Below, in pieces: positions 16,835 to 24,959 of a DNA stretch of 43,162 nt (position 1 is its first letter; every line of letters begins with the position of its first letter). Under the pieces are notes generated by a model. That model was given only the letters and a program-made list of their open reading frames with translations, did not search any database and was not told the DNA's origin. This DNA is from Sphaerochaeta sp. Phil3 (GTDB taxonomy: Bacteria > Spirochaetota > Spirochaetia > Sphaerochaetales > Sphaerochaetaceae). The stretch lies in contig MSGT01000005.1 of the NCBI GenBank assembly GCA_001940825.1, forward strand, positions 1-43,162. Reading direction: 5' to 3'. A program made the position numbers and the translations under genes.

Positions 16835-16999
16835 ATGTCAAAGGCACATAGAGGTACAGGAATAAGAGAACAGGTCAACTGCGGACGCGGTGCATGTCCA
16901 GTCTGTAAGAGAGACGGAATCAAGGTTCTCTATGAAGTATCCTTGGACGGCGAGACCAAGAAGGTCTGTAAGCAGTGCAAAGCAAAGCTCGCAAAGTAA
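16835..16999 (+). CDS. Four-cysteine zinc-ribbon micro-protein
   Basis: A 54-residue, very basic protein of two Cys pairs: C16 and CPVC (21-24), then CKQC (45-48). The strand between them, GIKVLYEVSLDGETKKV, suits a zinc ribbon. The N-terminus SKAHRGTGIRE is basic. It looks like small ribosomal or RNA-binding zinc proteins such as L33 or L36 but does not match them; I recall similar short proteins in spirochaetes. A consensus promoter, a good ribosome site and a strong terminator make it an independent, highly expressed unit. Function unknown; a ribosome- or RNA-associated role is inference. Confidence 0.85.
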   Translation: MSKAHRGTGIREQVNCGRGACPVCKRDGIKVLYEVSLDGETKKVCKQCKAKLAK

Positions 17000-17018
17000 G
17001 TCGATCCGTTCACATTGA

Positions 17019-17047
17019 AGGGCTGCCTCTTGGCAGCTCTATTTTTT
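17019..17047 (+). terminator. Rho-independent terminator of the zinc-ribbon gene
   Basis: GGGCTGCC and GGCAGCTC pair around a TCTT loop, followed by TATTTTTT. It isolates the small gene from yicC. Confidence 0.85.
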
Positions 17048-17161
17048 CGTAGAAAGCCAGATCCGTGCGACATTGCGCAATATGCAATGCAGTATTCAAT
17101 GTGATGTACAATTCAATGTACACGGATCAGGCGAACCGCAAACAAAAAAAGGAGCCTTTCC

Positions 17162-18040
17162 ATGAAGAGCATGACGGCCTATGGCTACGCAGAGTATCAG
17201 ACTGAAAGCTACATCCTCACGATGGAGCTCAAGAGCTACAACAACAGATACCTTGAGATAGGCTATGCATCGCCATCTTCCCTGAGCGCATACGAGGCGG
17301 AGCTCACATCTCTTGTCAAGGCGAACGCCCAACGCGGCCATGTGGACGTCTCGGTAAGGGTCAAGAACCTCAAAAGCGATGTAGAGCTGCACTTGGACGA
17401 GGCTCTTGCCAGCTCATACCTGGACGCAATCGCCAAGGTGAAGGCCATGGCCGCATCCAAGGGAATGGAAGTCGTGGTCACAGCTACAGACATCCTCTCC
17501 AAGGACGGAGTCCTGAGCAGCGTCAAGACCGATACCCTTGAAACCTACCGTGAAGGTCTGGACCACTGCAGCTCAATAGTCATGCAGCAGTTCAGGGACG
17601 CAAAGGCTCGTGAAGGCGAAGCCACAAGACGAGACCTTACGTCCATGATAGACAGCCTTGAAGCCTCCCTTGAGGTCGTCAAGGCGAATGTGTCCACACT
17701 TGAGGCCATGATAAGGCAGAACCTTGAGGCAAGGATCAAGGAGATGCTTGGCGACAGTTCCTACGATGAGAACAGGATTCTTACGGAGGTTGCCGTCATG
17801 CTCAACCGCTACACCATAAACGAGGAGACCGTAAGGCTCAGCACCCACATAGCGGAGTTCAGAAAGCTTCTTGCAAGCGACGACGCCGTTGGAAAGAGGA
17901 TGGATTTCCTAAGCCAGGAAATGAACAGGGAGATAAACACCATAGGCTCAAAGAGCCAGATGGTTGAGGTCAACATGCAGGTGGTCAACATGAAGGACTG
18001 CCTTGAGAACATTAGGGAGCAGGTGAGGAACATAGAATGA
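17162..18040 (+). CDS. yicC: YicC family endoribonuclease
   Basis: A 292-residue YicC-like protein. The opening KSMTAYGYAEY and ELKSYNNRYLEI, the middle VNLSRGKVDV-like segment (ANAQRGHVDVSVRV), and the conserved C-terminal block (EVAVMLNRYTINEETVRLSTHI, then GKRMDFLSQEMNREINTIGSKS) are complete. E. coli YicC is reported to be an RNA-cleaving enzyme acting on small RNA; the family is found next to nucleotide-kinase and omega genes in many bacteria, as here. AAGGAG precedes the ATG. The stop overlaps the Cmk-like gene by four bases, starting a unit that runs through rpoZ and miaA. Confidence 0.93.
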   Translation: MKSMTAYGYAEYQTESYILTMELKSYNNRYLEIGYASPSSLSAYEAELTSLVKANAQRGHVDVSVRVKNLKSDVELHLDEALASSYLDAIAKVKAMAASKGMEVVVTATDILSKDGVLSSVKTDTLETYREGLDHCSSIVMQQFRDAKAREGEATRRDLTSMIDSLEASLEVVKANVSTLEAMIRQNLEARIKEMLGDSSYDENRILTEVAVMLNRYTINEETVRLSTHIAEFRKLLASDDAVGKRMDFLSQEMNREINTIGSKSQMVEVNMQVVNMKDCLENIREQVRNIE

Positions 18041-18570
18041 GGATTGCCATTTCAGGAAAGAGCGGATGCGGGAACACGACCGTGTCTACCATGCTGGCGC
18101 AGAGGTTGGGGTATGACCTCATCAATTTCACATTCAGGCAAATGGCTCAGGAAAGAGGCATGGAGTTCTGGGATTTCTGTGCTTTGGCTGAGAAGGACGA
18201 CAACATAGACCGTGACCTTGACCGCAGGCAGGTCGAGATGGCAATGGCGAAGGAGAACTGCATACTTGGTTCCCGTTTGGCTATATGGATGCTCAAGGAT
18301 GCAGACTTCAAGGTCTATCTCAAGGCAAGCGACCAGGAGAGGGCAAGACGCATCACAAAGCGTGAGGGAGGCTCATACGAGCAACGCCTTGAACAGACCC
18401 AAGGCCGTGACGGCCATGACAGCGCACGCTACAAGAGGATATATGGTATAGACAACTCCGATACCTCATGTGCTGATCTTGTCATAGACACGGAGAACCG
18501 CACACCTGAGAGCATTGTGGATGAGATCGTTGAGGCCGTGAAAAAGGCGCAGACTGTACAAAAGAATTGA
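18037..18570 (+). CDS. Cytidylate-kinase-like protein with altered P-loop
   Basis: 177 residues, similar to archaeal-type (d)CMP kinases. RIAISGKSGCGNTTVS is the P-loop, but the usual Walker lysine is N13. The NMP-binding and lid regions follow (INFTFRQMAQERGMEFWDF, DRRQVEMAM, LGSRLAIWML, then ARRITKREGG and YKRIYGID). Known enzymes of the family transfer phosphate from ATP to CMP or dCMP. I remember spirochaete relatives with the same Gly-Asn-Thr/Ser variant, so it is likely a lineage trait. It could still bind nucleotide through the backbone, use a lysine nearby (K8), or have lost catalysis. It sits where guanylate or cytidylate kinase often follows yicC. Confidence 0.8.
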   Translation: MRIAISGKSGCGNTTVSTMLAQRLGYDLINFTFRQMAQERGMEFWDFCALAEKDDNIDRDLDRRQVEMAMAKENCILGSRLAIWMLKDADFKVYLKASDQERARRITKREGGSYEQRLEQTQGRDGHDSARYKRIYGIDNSDTSCADLVIDTENRTPESIVDEIVEAVKKAQTVQKN

Positions 18571-18620
18571 AAACAGGTATAATTCGCTACTGATTTTACT
18601 GTCGTGTAAGGAGAAAGATC

Positions 18621-18821
18621 TTGAGCATTCCACTTGATACGCTTATTGACAAAGACACCAACGTTTACGAAATGACATGTGTAGCCATCAAAGAGGCTGC
18701 AATCATGGCGGCAAAGAAGGATACGGAGGAAGAACTCGAGAAAAACCACGAAAAGATCGTCTCCGTGGTCCTTGAAAAGGTCCTCAACGACGAAGTCGAG
18801 TACTCCAAGCCTGAAGAGTGA
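18621..18821 (+). CDS. rpoZ: RNA polymerase omega subunit, spirochaete type
   Basis: A 66-residue acidic protein from TTG 18621, which has AAGGAGA seven to eight bases upstream. The sequence SIPLDTLIDKDTNVYEMTCVAIKEA resembles short spirochaete omega subunits, where the conserved MTCVAIKRA helix wraps the beta' C-terminus. The usual omega MAR(I/V)T opening is diverged, so the call rests on the helix, length and the yicC-kinase-omega gene order, which is common in bacteria. miaA starts 13 bases after the stop, so both should be co-expressed. Confidence 0.75.
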   Translation: MSIPLDTLIDKDTNVYEMTCVAIKEAAIMAAKKDTEEELEKNHEKIVSVVLEKVLNDEVEYSKPEE

Positions 18822-18834
18822 TTCAAAAGGCAAC

Positions 18835-19821
18835 GTGAACTCTGAAACCAAAAGGAACGTAGTATTTCTCTTTGGGCCCACAGCGGTTGGTAAGACACAA
18901 CTGCTGTGTGACTGTTTCTCCAAAGTAGGCGAAGTCGTCAACGCAGACTCCGTTCAGGTCTATAGAGGTTTGGACATTGGGTCTGCAAAGGCTGACCCGT
19001 ATGTGCAGTCCAGGATTCCACATCATCTCATAGATATCCTGGACCCCTGGGAAAGCTACAATGTGTCGGACTTCATCCGCCTTGCAGATGCGGCATGCGA
19101 GGATATCTGGAGCAGGGGGCTTCTTCCTGTCGTGTCTGGAGGAACGGCTTTCTATTTCAAGCATTTCCTGTATGGACTGTCTCAGGCCCCAAAGAGCGAT
19201 CCAGCAATAAGGGATGAAGTTGCATCATATATTTCCAAAGTAGGATTGATGGAAGCGCATAGGTATCTATCAAGCATAGATCCTGTTTCGGGTGCAAGGA
19301 TAAACCCAAACGACGGCTACAGGATTTCAAGGACCCTTGAGGTCTACAGAACAAGCGGCAAACCTCTTTCATCGTTTGAACTTCCACATGAACCGCGCAA
19401 TGGAATGAACATTGTGAGCATAGGACTGTGCAGGGACAGGGATGTCCTGAGAAAAAGGATAAAGGCCAGGGTTGGCATAATGTTCGAGCAGGGGATTGTA
19501 GGGGAGATAAGGAACCTTCTTGAAATGGGGGCATCCCCCTCGTGGCAGAGCATGCAGGGCATTGGCTACAAGGAGTTTTTGGACAAGGTATGGTGCGGTG
19601 ACAGCGCTTCGTCCATAAAGACTCTGGATACGCTTTCGAAAGATGAGCTTTCATCCATTGCGGATGAGATTGAGATGAACTCAATCCACTATGCAAAGAG
19701 GCAGATGACTTTCTTCAAGAGCTTTGCCAATGTGAAATGGCTCGATCCTGGCGAGGACGAGTCTCAGAACGGATCTGTCCTCAAGACCATTGTGGAAACT
19801 GAGCTCTCCGTATCCTTGTAG
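18835..19821 (+). CDS. miaA: tRNA dimethylallyltransferase MiaA
   Basis: 328 residues from GTG 18835, placed after AAAAGG. The enzyme adds a dimethylallyl group to A37 of tRNAs reading UNN codons. The P-loop GPTAVGKT lies at 14-21, followed by NADSVQVYRGLDIGSAK, PHHLIDI and VSGGTAFYFKHFLYG, all standard. ARVGIMFEQGIVGEIRNLL and MQGIGYKEF complete the swinging-domain region. The frame is open to 18772 inside rpoZ, but that part is unrelated. The 3' end overlaps the convergent gene on the other strand by 58 bases, so the two C-termini share DNA. Confidence 0.95.
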   Translation: MNSETKRNVVFLFGPTAVGKTQLLCDCFSKVGEVVNADSVQVYRGLDIGSAKADPYVQSRIPHHLIDILDPWESYNVSDFIRLADAACEDIWSRGLLPVVSGGTAFYFKHFLYGLSQAPKSDPAIRDEVASYISKVGLMEAHRYLSSIDPVSGARINPNDGYRISRTLEVYRTSGKPLSSFELPHEPRNGMNIVSIGLCRDRDVLRKRIKARVGIMFEQGIVGEIRNLLEMGASPSWQSMQGIGYKEFLDKVWCGDSASSIKTLDTLSKDELSSIADEIEMNSIHYAKRQMTFFKSFANVKWLDPGEDESQNGSVLKTIVETELSVSL

Positions 19822-21254
19822 GATACTTCAAAAACATCTGTAAGAGTCTCTTCCAGTACGTCTATGTTTGAGATTTCAAGCCATGTCTTGCGCTGGATGA
19901 ACGAGAACTCCACCGTTTCGTGGTAGACTCCTGTGAATACGCTTGAGGCTGTGGTTGCATCGGTTTCCATCGAATAGTCTTCGTATGGTCTAAGGAAGTC
20001 GAACGTTGCAATTGCAGTCGCATCATCCATTGTCTGTACTTCAAGGTTTGCAATGCCATAGACCATTGTGCCCTGCGGGATTGCTGGCATCCCCTCGTCA
20101 AGCCAGCTTTGGGCTTCAACGATTGGATCCGTGCCTTCGTATGCATAGCGTACCTTTTGGGTGACTTCCAGGTTCGTGACAGTCATTTCGTCAGGGCTTT
20201 TGCTGCCGCGTGCAAGCGAATCCTTCACACCTTGTAGGTCAAGGTCGTTGACGGCTTTGTAATAGGCCCTTACTATATCTTCCTTTGGAAGTCCTGCCGT
20301 TGCAGGAGGGGCTAGGGCCAGGGCTATGTAGTACCATGCAATTGAGACGACTATTGCCGCTCCTGCTATGGAGGCTGCCAGCACCGCACCCTTCTTTCTT
20401 AGGAATCTTCGTATGGAAGCCTTCTTTGCAAGCTTTTGTAAGTATTCCTTATAAACTTTGGATTTCCTTACTATGAAATCATTTGCTGAAACCTTGCCCT
20501 TTATGTTTTCCAATGCTGTGAGGAAGTATTCGTAAGGAGAGCTTACTTTGTACATGTCCTTCCTTGTCATGGAGAATGCTCTGTCCACTGCATTGCACAG
20601 CTTTCCAATCTCCTTTTTCTGGACGACTCCGTCATCGTCTGAAAAGAAAAGGCTCAAGGGTATCGGTCTAAAGCCACAGTCCCTTACGTCCTGGGGTGCG
20701 AACGGCATGGTTGAGGCCAGTGCGTAGTAGAGAAGTTGGAACAGGTAGTGGGCCTTTCCAAAGCCGTTGGCCTCGTTGTGGACGTACCATGCTTCGCGGT
20801 CAAGGAAGCGGTCCTCGTCAGGCATGACGCTGTCTATGAAGTCGCTTGCCCTTGCGGGTAGGAGCAGGACGGCGTCATCAAGGAAATATATGCTTGAAAG
20901 CGGTAGAGCGTTGAAGTTCCAGTCAAGTTCGCAGTCCTTGGCCCCCTCAAGACTTTGCAGTGTCTGGGCTAGGGTCTCCAGGTGGTCGAATGCGTTGGGG
21001 CGTAGGCTGTGTGCAAGCTCAAAGGCAGGGGCCGGGACTTCTTCGCCAAATGGCTTGGCATCGAAGCACAGGCAGCGTCTGTCGTTTTCAAGACGCACCC
21101 CCAGCCATGCCACCTGAGTGAAGGATCCGTCTTTGTACAGCAGTGCAGGAGGTCTCTGGGACGAGAGTTCGAATCCTCGTAGACCTGTGGCTGGATCCGC
21201 CACGGCTATGCACAGCATCCCGTCCTTTGCGAATATGTCCTTGGAAGTTATCAT
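19764..21254 (-). CDS. Single-pass membrane protein of unknown function
   Basis: 496 residues from ATG 21254, chosen because AAGGAG lies six bases before it (a second ATG is 15 bases upstream). Residues 1-280 are a soluble domain rich in Leu and Pro with a kinase-accessory look (FDHLETLAQTLQSLEG, HYLFQLLYYALAS), but I see no catalytic motif. One membrane segment is at 289-314 after a strongly basic stretch, so the N-terminus is cytoplasmic. The outer part begins GLPKEDIVRAYYKAVNDLDLQGV, which resembles NTF2-like or DUF4878 folds, and continues with beta-rich sequence. It ends the folC operon and overlaps miaA tail to tail. Possibly a pseudokinase-type envelope sensor; this is a guess. Confidence 0.65.
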   Translation of the reverse strand: MITSKDIFAKDGMLCIAVADPATGLRGFELSSQRPPALLYKDGSFTQVAWLGVRLENDRRCLCFDAKPFGEEVPAPAFELAHSLRPNAFDHLETLAQTLQSLEGAKDCELDWNFNALPLSSIYFLDDAVLLLPARASDFIDSVMPDEDRFLDREAWYVHNEANGFGKAHYLFQLLYYALASTMPFAPQDVRDCGFRPIPLSLFFSDDDGVVQKKEIGKLCNAVDRAFSMTRKDMYKVSSPYEYFLTALENIKGKVSANDFIVRKSKVYKEYLQKLAKKASIRRFLRKKGAVLAASIAGAAIVVSIAWYYIALALAPPATAGLPKEDIVRAYYKAVNDLDLQGVKDSLARGSKSPDEMTVTNLEVTQKVRYAYEGTDPIVEAQSWLDEGMPAIPQGTMVYGIANLEVQTMDDATAIATFDFLRPYEDYSMETDATTASSVFTGVYHETVEFSFIQRKTWLEISNIDVLEETLTDVFEVSYKDTESSVSTMVLRTDPF

Positions 21255-21336
21255 CTCGTTCTCCTTCAATGCTTTATGCCTCTATGTTCTATGCTTCTTG
21301 GCCTTTGGGGCATGCCTTATGCCGATACCTTTGTGT

Positions 21337-21903
21337 TCAGTACCACATGGATGCACAATGTGTTTCTTCGTCGTCACTTACAAATATTAGGCTGTCACAG
21401 GCCATACGTCCAATTGTTTGCTTTATTTCTTCAAGATTGGCGTTGTTTTCTGGTGCCAGAAGGTATGCAACAGGGCTGTTCGGATACAACACGGCAAGGT
21501 ATGGGGCTATGATTTCAAGGCTGTGCTCCTCTGTGCATACATCGTCGCTTTGCTCAATGCATCCCAAGGATGTGATTTCGCAAGGTGTCTCCAAGGGGAT
21601 TTCCCAGTCGGAGCCCTTTAAACAGCCTTTGCAAGGTGTGTATGCTGCAAAGCGTTCTCCAATGATGGGGCCTTTGTGAAGGGGTGCAAGGACGAAGATC
21701 CTTTTGGGGCTTTTGTCTTGGAGGCCTGCAAATATCCTTTCAAGTTCGCCCTTGCACAGAGTCCAGGATTTGTGAGGGACCTTTATGTACTTGCAGTTGT
21801 TTGGCGCGGACTGTTGTGGGTATGAGGTTGCGCTTTTATAAGAGGCTTTTACAAGTGCAGCGGCGTCCTTTGGGTACATCACTCCTTCGCAGGCGTTCTT
21901 CAT
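21337..21903 (-). CDS. MEMO-like protein (AmmeMemoRadiSam B family), short form
   Basis: 188 residues with MEMO-family blocks: YIKVPHKSWTLCKG in place of the usual PHAGY, a strand ending FVLAPLHKGP, and CTEEHSLEIIAPYLAVLYP, matching the EHS motif of the family. The fold is related to class III extradiol dioxygenases, whose metal ligands are the two histidines (H in PHKS and H in PLHK) plus a third ligand. It is much shorter than typical 260-290-residue members, so the C-terminal part is reduced. The bacterial role is unsettled; it is often paired with AMMECR1 and a radical-SAM protein, not seen here. Start overlaps the rqcH stop by four bases. Confidence 0.72.
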   Translation of the reverse strand: MKNACEGVMYPKDAAALVKASYKSATSYPQQSAPNNCKYIKVPHKSWTLCKGELERIFAGLQDKSPKRIFVLAPLHKGPIIGERFAAYTPCKGCLKGSDWEIPLETPCEITSLGCIEQSDDVCTEEHSLEIIAPYLAVLYPNSPVAYLLAPENNANLEEIKQTIGRMACDSLIFVSDDEETHCASMWY

Positions 21904-23330
21904 AGCTGCTGTTCCTTTGGAAGAAGCCTTGCTATCCGTTGTGGATCGGGTTTGATTGTAAGGTTCTTTTCCTGGCTTGGAAGGACGAGGCCCGTTTTCC
22001 CATCCTTGGCTCTCCTTAGGTGTTTGACCTGTGTGTAATACAGGTCTACGCTTTGTGCGTTGCGTCCCTTTGAGTAGAGTACGGCGATGTTTGCAGCATC
22101 CAAAAGCACTTCAAGGGGGACCGTCTTGTCCCTGCGGTGCTTTATGAAGACATATCCACCTGGAAAATCCCTTGTATGGAGCCACATGTCGTTTCCTTTT
22201 GCGTGGTGTCTCAGTAGCTCGTCGTTCTCCTTTGCGTTCCTTCCTGCAAGGATCTGAAAGCCTCCGCTTGTGCATCTTATGCCGGGGCCTTCCTGCTCCT
22301 GTTTGTGGGGCTCTGTCTTTTCTAGGATCGCCTTGAGTCTTCTTATGTCCGCCTGTTCGTCGTCCGTAGGTGCAAGCGCCTTCTCGAATCTGGCTTTTGT
22401 GCTTTCGTACTGCGCTTTTAGCCTTTCAAGTTCGCTGCATGCGTTCTCGTACGTGCCCTTCGCCTTTTGGTAGCGGTCGTAGTAGCCTTGCACATTTGCA
22501 CCTGGTGTGAGGCTTGGGTCCAACTGCAGTGTCACCTTTGCGTCTCCGTTGGGATCCTTGTTCCAATCAGTGACTGTCACGCTTGTCATGCCTTTTTTCA
22601 TGAGGTATGAGTTTGCGGATAGTATGTCGCCATCGTATTTGAGCTCTTCGTATGCCGTGTTTGCATCCCTTGTGCGCTCTGCGCTCTTTATTGAGGATTC
22701 CAGTCGTGACAGCTCATGCTCCATCCTGTTTGCGATCTGTTTTGTAAGCGTTGCACGCAGGTCGTCGTCCTGCTGTTTGGAGCATGTCGTCTCTATGTAT
22801 CGGTTGAAGGAGTCTCCTTCGTATTGTCGTACATGGAACTCCTTGTCGCTTTTGGTCCTTTCCTCTATTTCAAGTCTGCTTGCACTTGTCTCGTCCCGTC
22901 CAGGCCTTCTAAGCAACAGGTCCTGTATTACAAGGTCTTCGTCTGTGACGATTATGTTCGCACCTGGTCCGCTGTACAGTCTCGTGAATATCTTGAGCTT
23001 CCTTCCATGGTTGTCCAGATCCCAGACCATGACTCTGTCAAATGGAAGCTGATAGCACTTTGTTATTGTGGAACCCTCAAGGTTCTTTCTTGCGTACTGC
23101 TCGAAACGTTGGAGCTTTTTCGTCTTCTGAGGCTTTGTATCGACCGATATAAGGTTTATTCTGCTAAGTTGTGTGCCAATCTCGGTATAGAAGCTGAATC
23201 TTCCTCTTTCTCTGTCGTAAAGCTCCCAAGTGACGGAGTGAAATGAGTTCTGGACGACTCCCTGTATCTTGCATCCATCAAGATGGGCTTCCTTTATGAT
23301 GAGCTCCATTTCCTTCCAGTTCAACGACAT
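21900..23330 (-). CDS. rqcH: NFACT-family ribosome quality control protein RqcH
   Basis: A 476-residue NFACT protein, shorter than the 560-580 residues of Firmicutes RqcH. NFACT-N covers about 1-170 (NSFHSVTWELYDRERGRF and the DR-type motif in LPFDRVMVWDL). A helical coiled-coil middle follows (250-330, with EELKYDGDILSANSYL and a charged CC-M region). The NFACT-R domain near 370-470 holds NDMWLHTRDFPGGYVFIKH and PLEVLLDAANIAVLYSK. RqcH binds obstructed 50S subunits and adds alanine tails to nascent chains. Its start overlaps folC by ten bases. Confident of the family; alanine-tailing activity is inferred from relatives. Confidence 0.92.
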   Translation of the reverse strand: MSLNWKEMELIIKEAHLDGCKIQGVVQNSFHSVTWELYDRERGRFSFYTEIGTQLSRINLISVDTKPQKTKKLQRFEQYARKNLEGSTITKCYQLPFDRVMVWDLDNHGRKLKIFTRLYSGPGANIIVTDEDLVIQDLLLRRPGRDETSASRLEIEERTKSDKEFHVRQYEGDSFNRYIETTCSKQQDDDLRATLTKQIANRMEHELSRLESSIKSAERTRDANTAYEELKYDGDILSANSYLMKKGMTSVTVTDWNKDPNGDAKVTLQLDPSLTPGANVQGYYDRYQKAKGTYENACSELERLKAQYESTKARFEKALAPTDDEQADIRRLKAILEKTEPHKQEQEGPGIRCTSGGFQILAGRNAKENDELLRHHAKGNDMWLHTRDFPGGYVFIKHRRDKTVPLEVLLDAANIAVLYSKGRNAQSVDLYYTQVKHLRRAKDGKTGLVLPSQEKNLTIKPDPQRIARLLPKEQQL

Positions 23331-24742
23331 ACTACGCCTCCGTTTGGTTCTGGGCTTTGTTCCTTCTCCTGTCTTTCAAGTTCCTCCTTGATTGCTCCTG
23401 CAAGATAGAACGAGCCGCATACGAGAATTGGTTCGTCAGAGTCTGTCAATTTTCTTGCAAGTTCAAGGGCGTCTTTGGCTTCGCATTCAAGGTACACCTT
23501 CTTTGATGCTTTTGATGCTTTTGATGCAGTGTCTTCGTCGATGTGCCTCTTCAGCATCTCATACAGAGCTAGAGGATCGCTTTTCTTGAAGGTCCCGGGT
23601 CTTGAAACTATTACAGTATCGAACGTTCCAAGTATGGCCTCTGCCATGGCTTCGTGGTTCTTGCCTTCTACTGCACCAAAGATACAGACTCCTTTGCCTT
23701 TAGGGTACATGTTCTTGAACGTCCCAAGCAGGTGTTCCATGCTGCTTTGCGTGTGTGCTCCATCAAGGATCAACGTCCTATCCCATTTTACAGTCTCCAT
23801 TCGACCTGGAAGATGGTTGTTTTCAAGAGCTTTCTCTGTTTCCCCCCTCTTATAGAGACCAAGGTTCCTTAGCATCATGATGGCAAGTACGCTGTTCTGT
23901 GCCTGCACGTCACCCAGCATGGAAAGGTTGAATGAAGTCTCAAACCCATCGTTGAAGTTCACCTTTATATGTTGTCTGCCGCTTTCGAATGCGGTTTCCA
24001 GCCGTTTGACTTCGTTGTCGAATTCATGGAGCTGGCTTTCTTGGAGGGTCGCTTCCTTGCGGAACACTTCAAGGGCATCGGGTTTCTGAGGGGATGTGAA
24101 GACTGGTACACCTGGTTTGATTATCTTGGATTTCTCTATTGCTATCTTTGTGATGGTGTCTCCAAGTATGTTGGTGTGTTCGAGTTCTATTGGCGTCAGT
24201 ACACAGGCCTGTGGCAGGAGTATGTTGGTTGCATCAAGCCGTCCTCCAAGTCCGGTTTCGATTACGGCCCATTGGCAGCCAAGTTCCTTGAAGAGGAGGA
24301 AAGCAAAGGCCGTGTAGAGCTCGAAAGTGGTTGGTTCGTTCTCTCCAAGAGTGTCGCAGAAACGAAAGCCTTGGAGCTTCCTGCAAAGAAGGTTTCCGGT
24401 TGCAACTAACGTTCCATCGTCAACGAAACGACCGCAAAGGGTGAATCTTTCCCTGTAGTCGCTTACATGTGGCGACATATATAGCCCAACTCGGAATCCT
24501 AATGCCTCAATTCCATTGGCTATGAAACTTGCAGTGGAGCCTTTTCCCTTGCTTCCTGCTACATGTATGGTCCTATAGCTGTTCTGTGGATTTCCAAGAA
24601 CCTCCATGAGGGCCTGCATCCTGTCAAGCCTGTAGGTCCTTACGTTGTATTTGTCTGTCTTCCTTTCAAGGTTGGTGAACCCTTCCATGAAAGACACCAC
24701 TTGGTCGAATGTTCTGAATTCCTGCCTTTCTTCAAGTGCCAT
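23321..24742 (-). CDS. folC: Folylpolyglutamate synthase / dihydrofolate synthase
   Basis: 473 residues. The Mur-ligase-like ATP site is HVAGSKGKGSTASF at 60-73, followed by MSPHVSDYRERF and ETGLGGRLDATNI, which are the FolC signatures. LPGRMETV and ILDGAHTQSSMEHLL mark the C-terminal glutamate-binding domain. It adds glutamate to folates, and in some bacteria to dihydropteroate. GGAGGT precedes the ATG. A 9-base tandem repeat gives the run KASKASKASK near residue 405. The gene leads a four-gene minus-strand unit with rqcH and the MEMO gene, all overlapping. Confidence 0.95.
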   Translation of the reverse strand: MALEERQEFRTFDQVVSFMEGFTNLERKTDKYNVRTYRLDRMQALMEVLGNPQNSYRTIHVAGSKGKGSTASFIANGIEALGFRVGLYMSPHVSDYRERFTLCGRFVDDGTLVATGNLLCRKLQGFRFCDTLGENEPTTFELYTAFAFLLFKELGCQWAVIETGLGGRLDATNILLPQACVLTPIELEHTNILGDTITKIAIEKSKIIKPGVPVFTSPQKPDALEVFRKEATLQESQLHEFDNEVKRLETAFESGRQHIKVNFNDGFETSFNLSMLGDVQAQNSVLAIMMLRNLGLYKRGETEKALENNHLPGRMETVKWDRTLILDGAHTQSSMEHLLGTFKNMYPKGKGVCIFGAVEGKNHEAMAEAILGTFDTVIVSRPGTFKKSDPLALYEMLKRHIDEDTASKASKASKKVYLECEAKDALELARKLTDSDEPILVCGSFYLAGAIKEELERQEKEQSPEPNGGVVCR

Positions 24743-24782
24743 ACGGACCTCCAGCTCTCAAACTGTTTTCAAACATCATTGC

Positions 24783-24811
24783 ATTCTAGTTCATTGGTGT
24801 TGGGTTGTCCA
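24783..24811 (-). promoter_or_regulatory. Promoter of the folC-rqcH unit
   Basis: Minus strand TGGACA (24806-24811), 17 bases, TAGAAT (24783-24788), about 34 bases of leader with GGAGGT before ATG 24742. Confidence 0.6.
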
Positions 24812-24902
24812 TTGTGGGTTTTTCGAATGTTTTTTGACAATATATAGAAAAGCGTCAACCAAGCTATTGAACTTGCGTGTTCTCCTTTGATATATTTTGC
24901 TG

Positions 24903-24908
24903 TATAAT
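24903..24908 (+). promoter_or_regulatory. -10 box upstream of the acyl-CoA synthetase gene
   Basis: A perfect TATAAT about 50 bases before ATG 24960; no clear -35. The leader ends with CATAAGGA twice (direct repeat at 24933-24951 region), the second copy serving as the ribosome site AAGGAG. Confidence 0.45.
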
Positions 24909-24959
24909 TTTTCATGATTCACATAGAGTCCGCCATAAGGATTCATAAGGAGAAACGAT

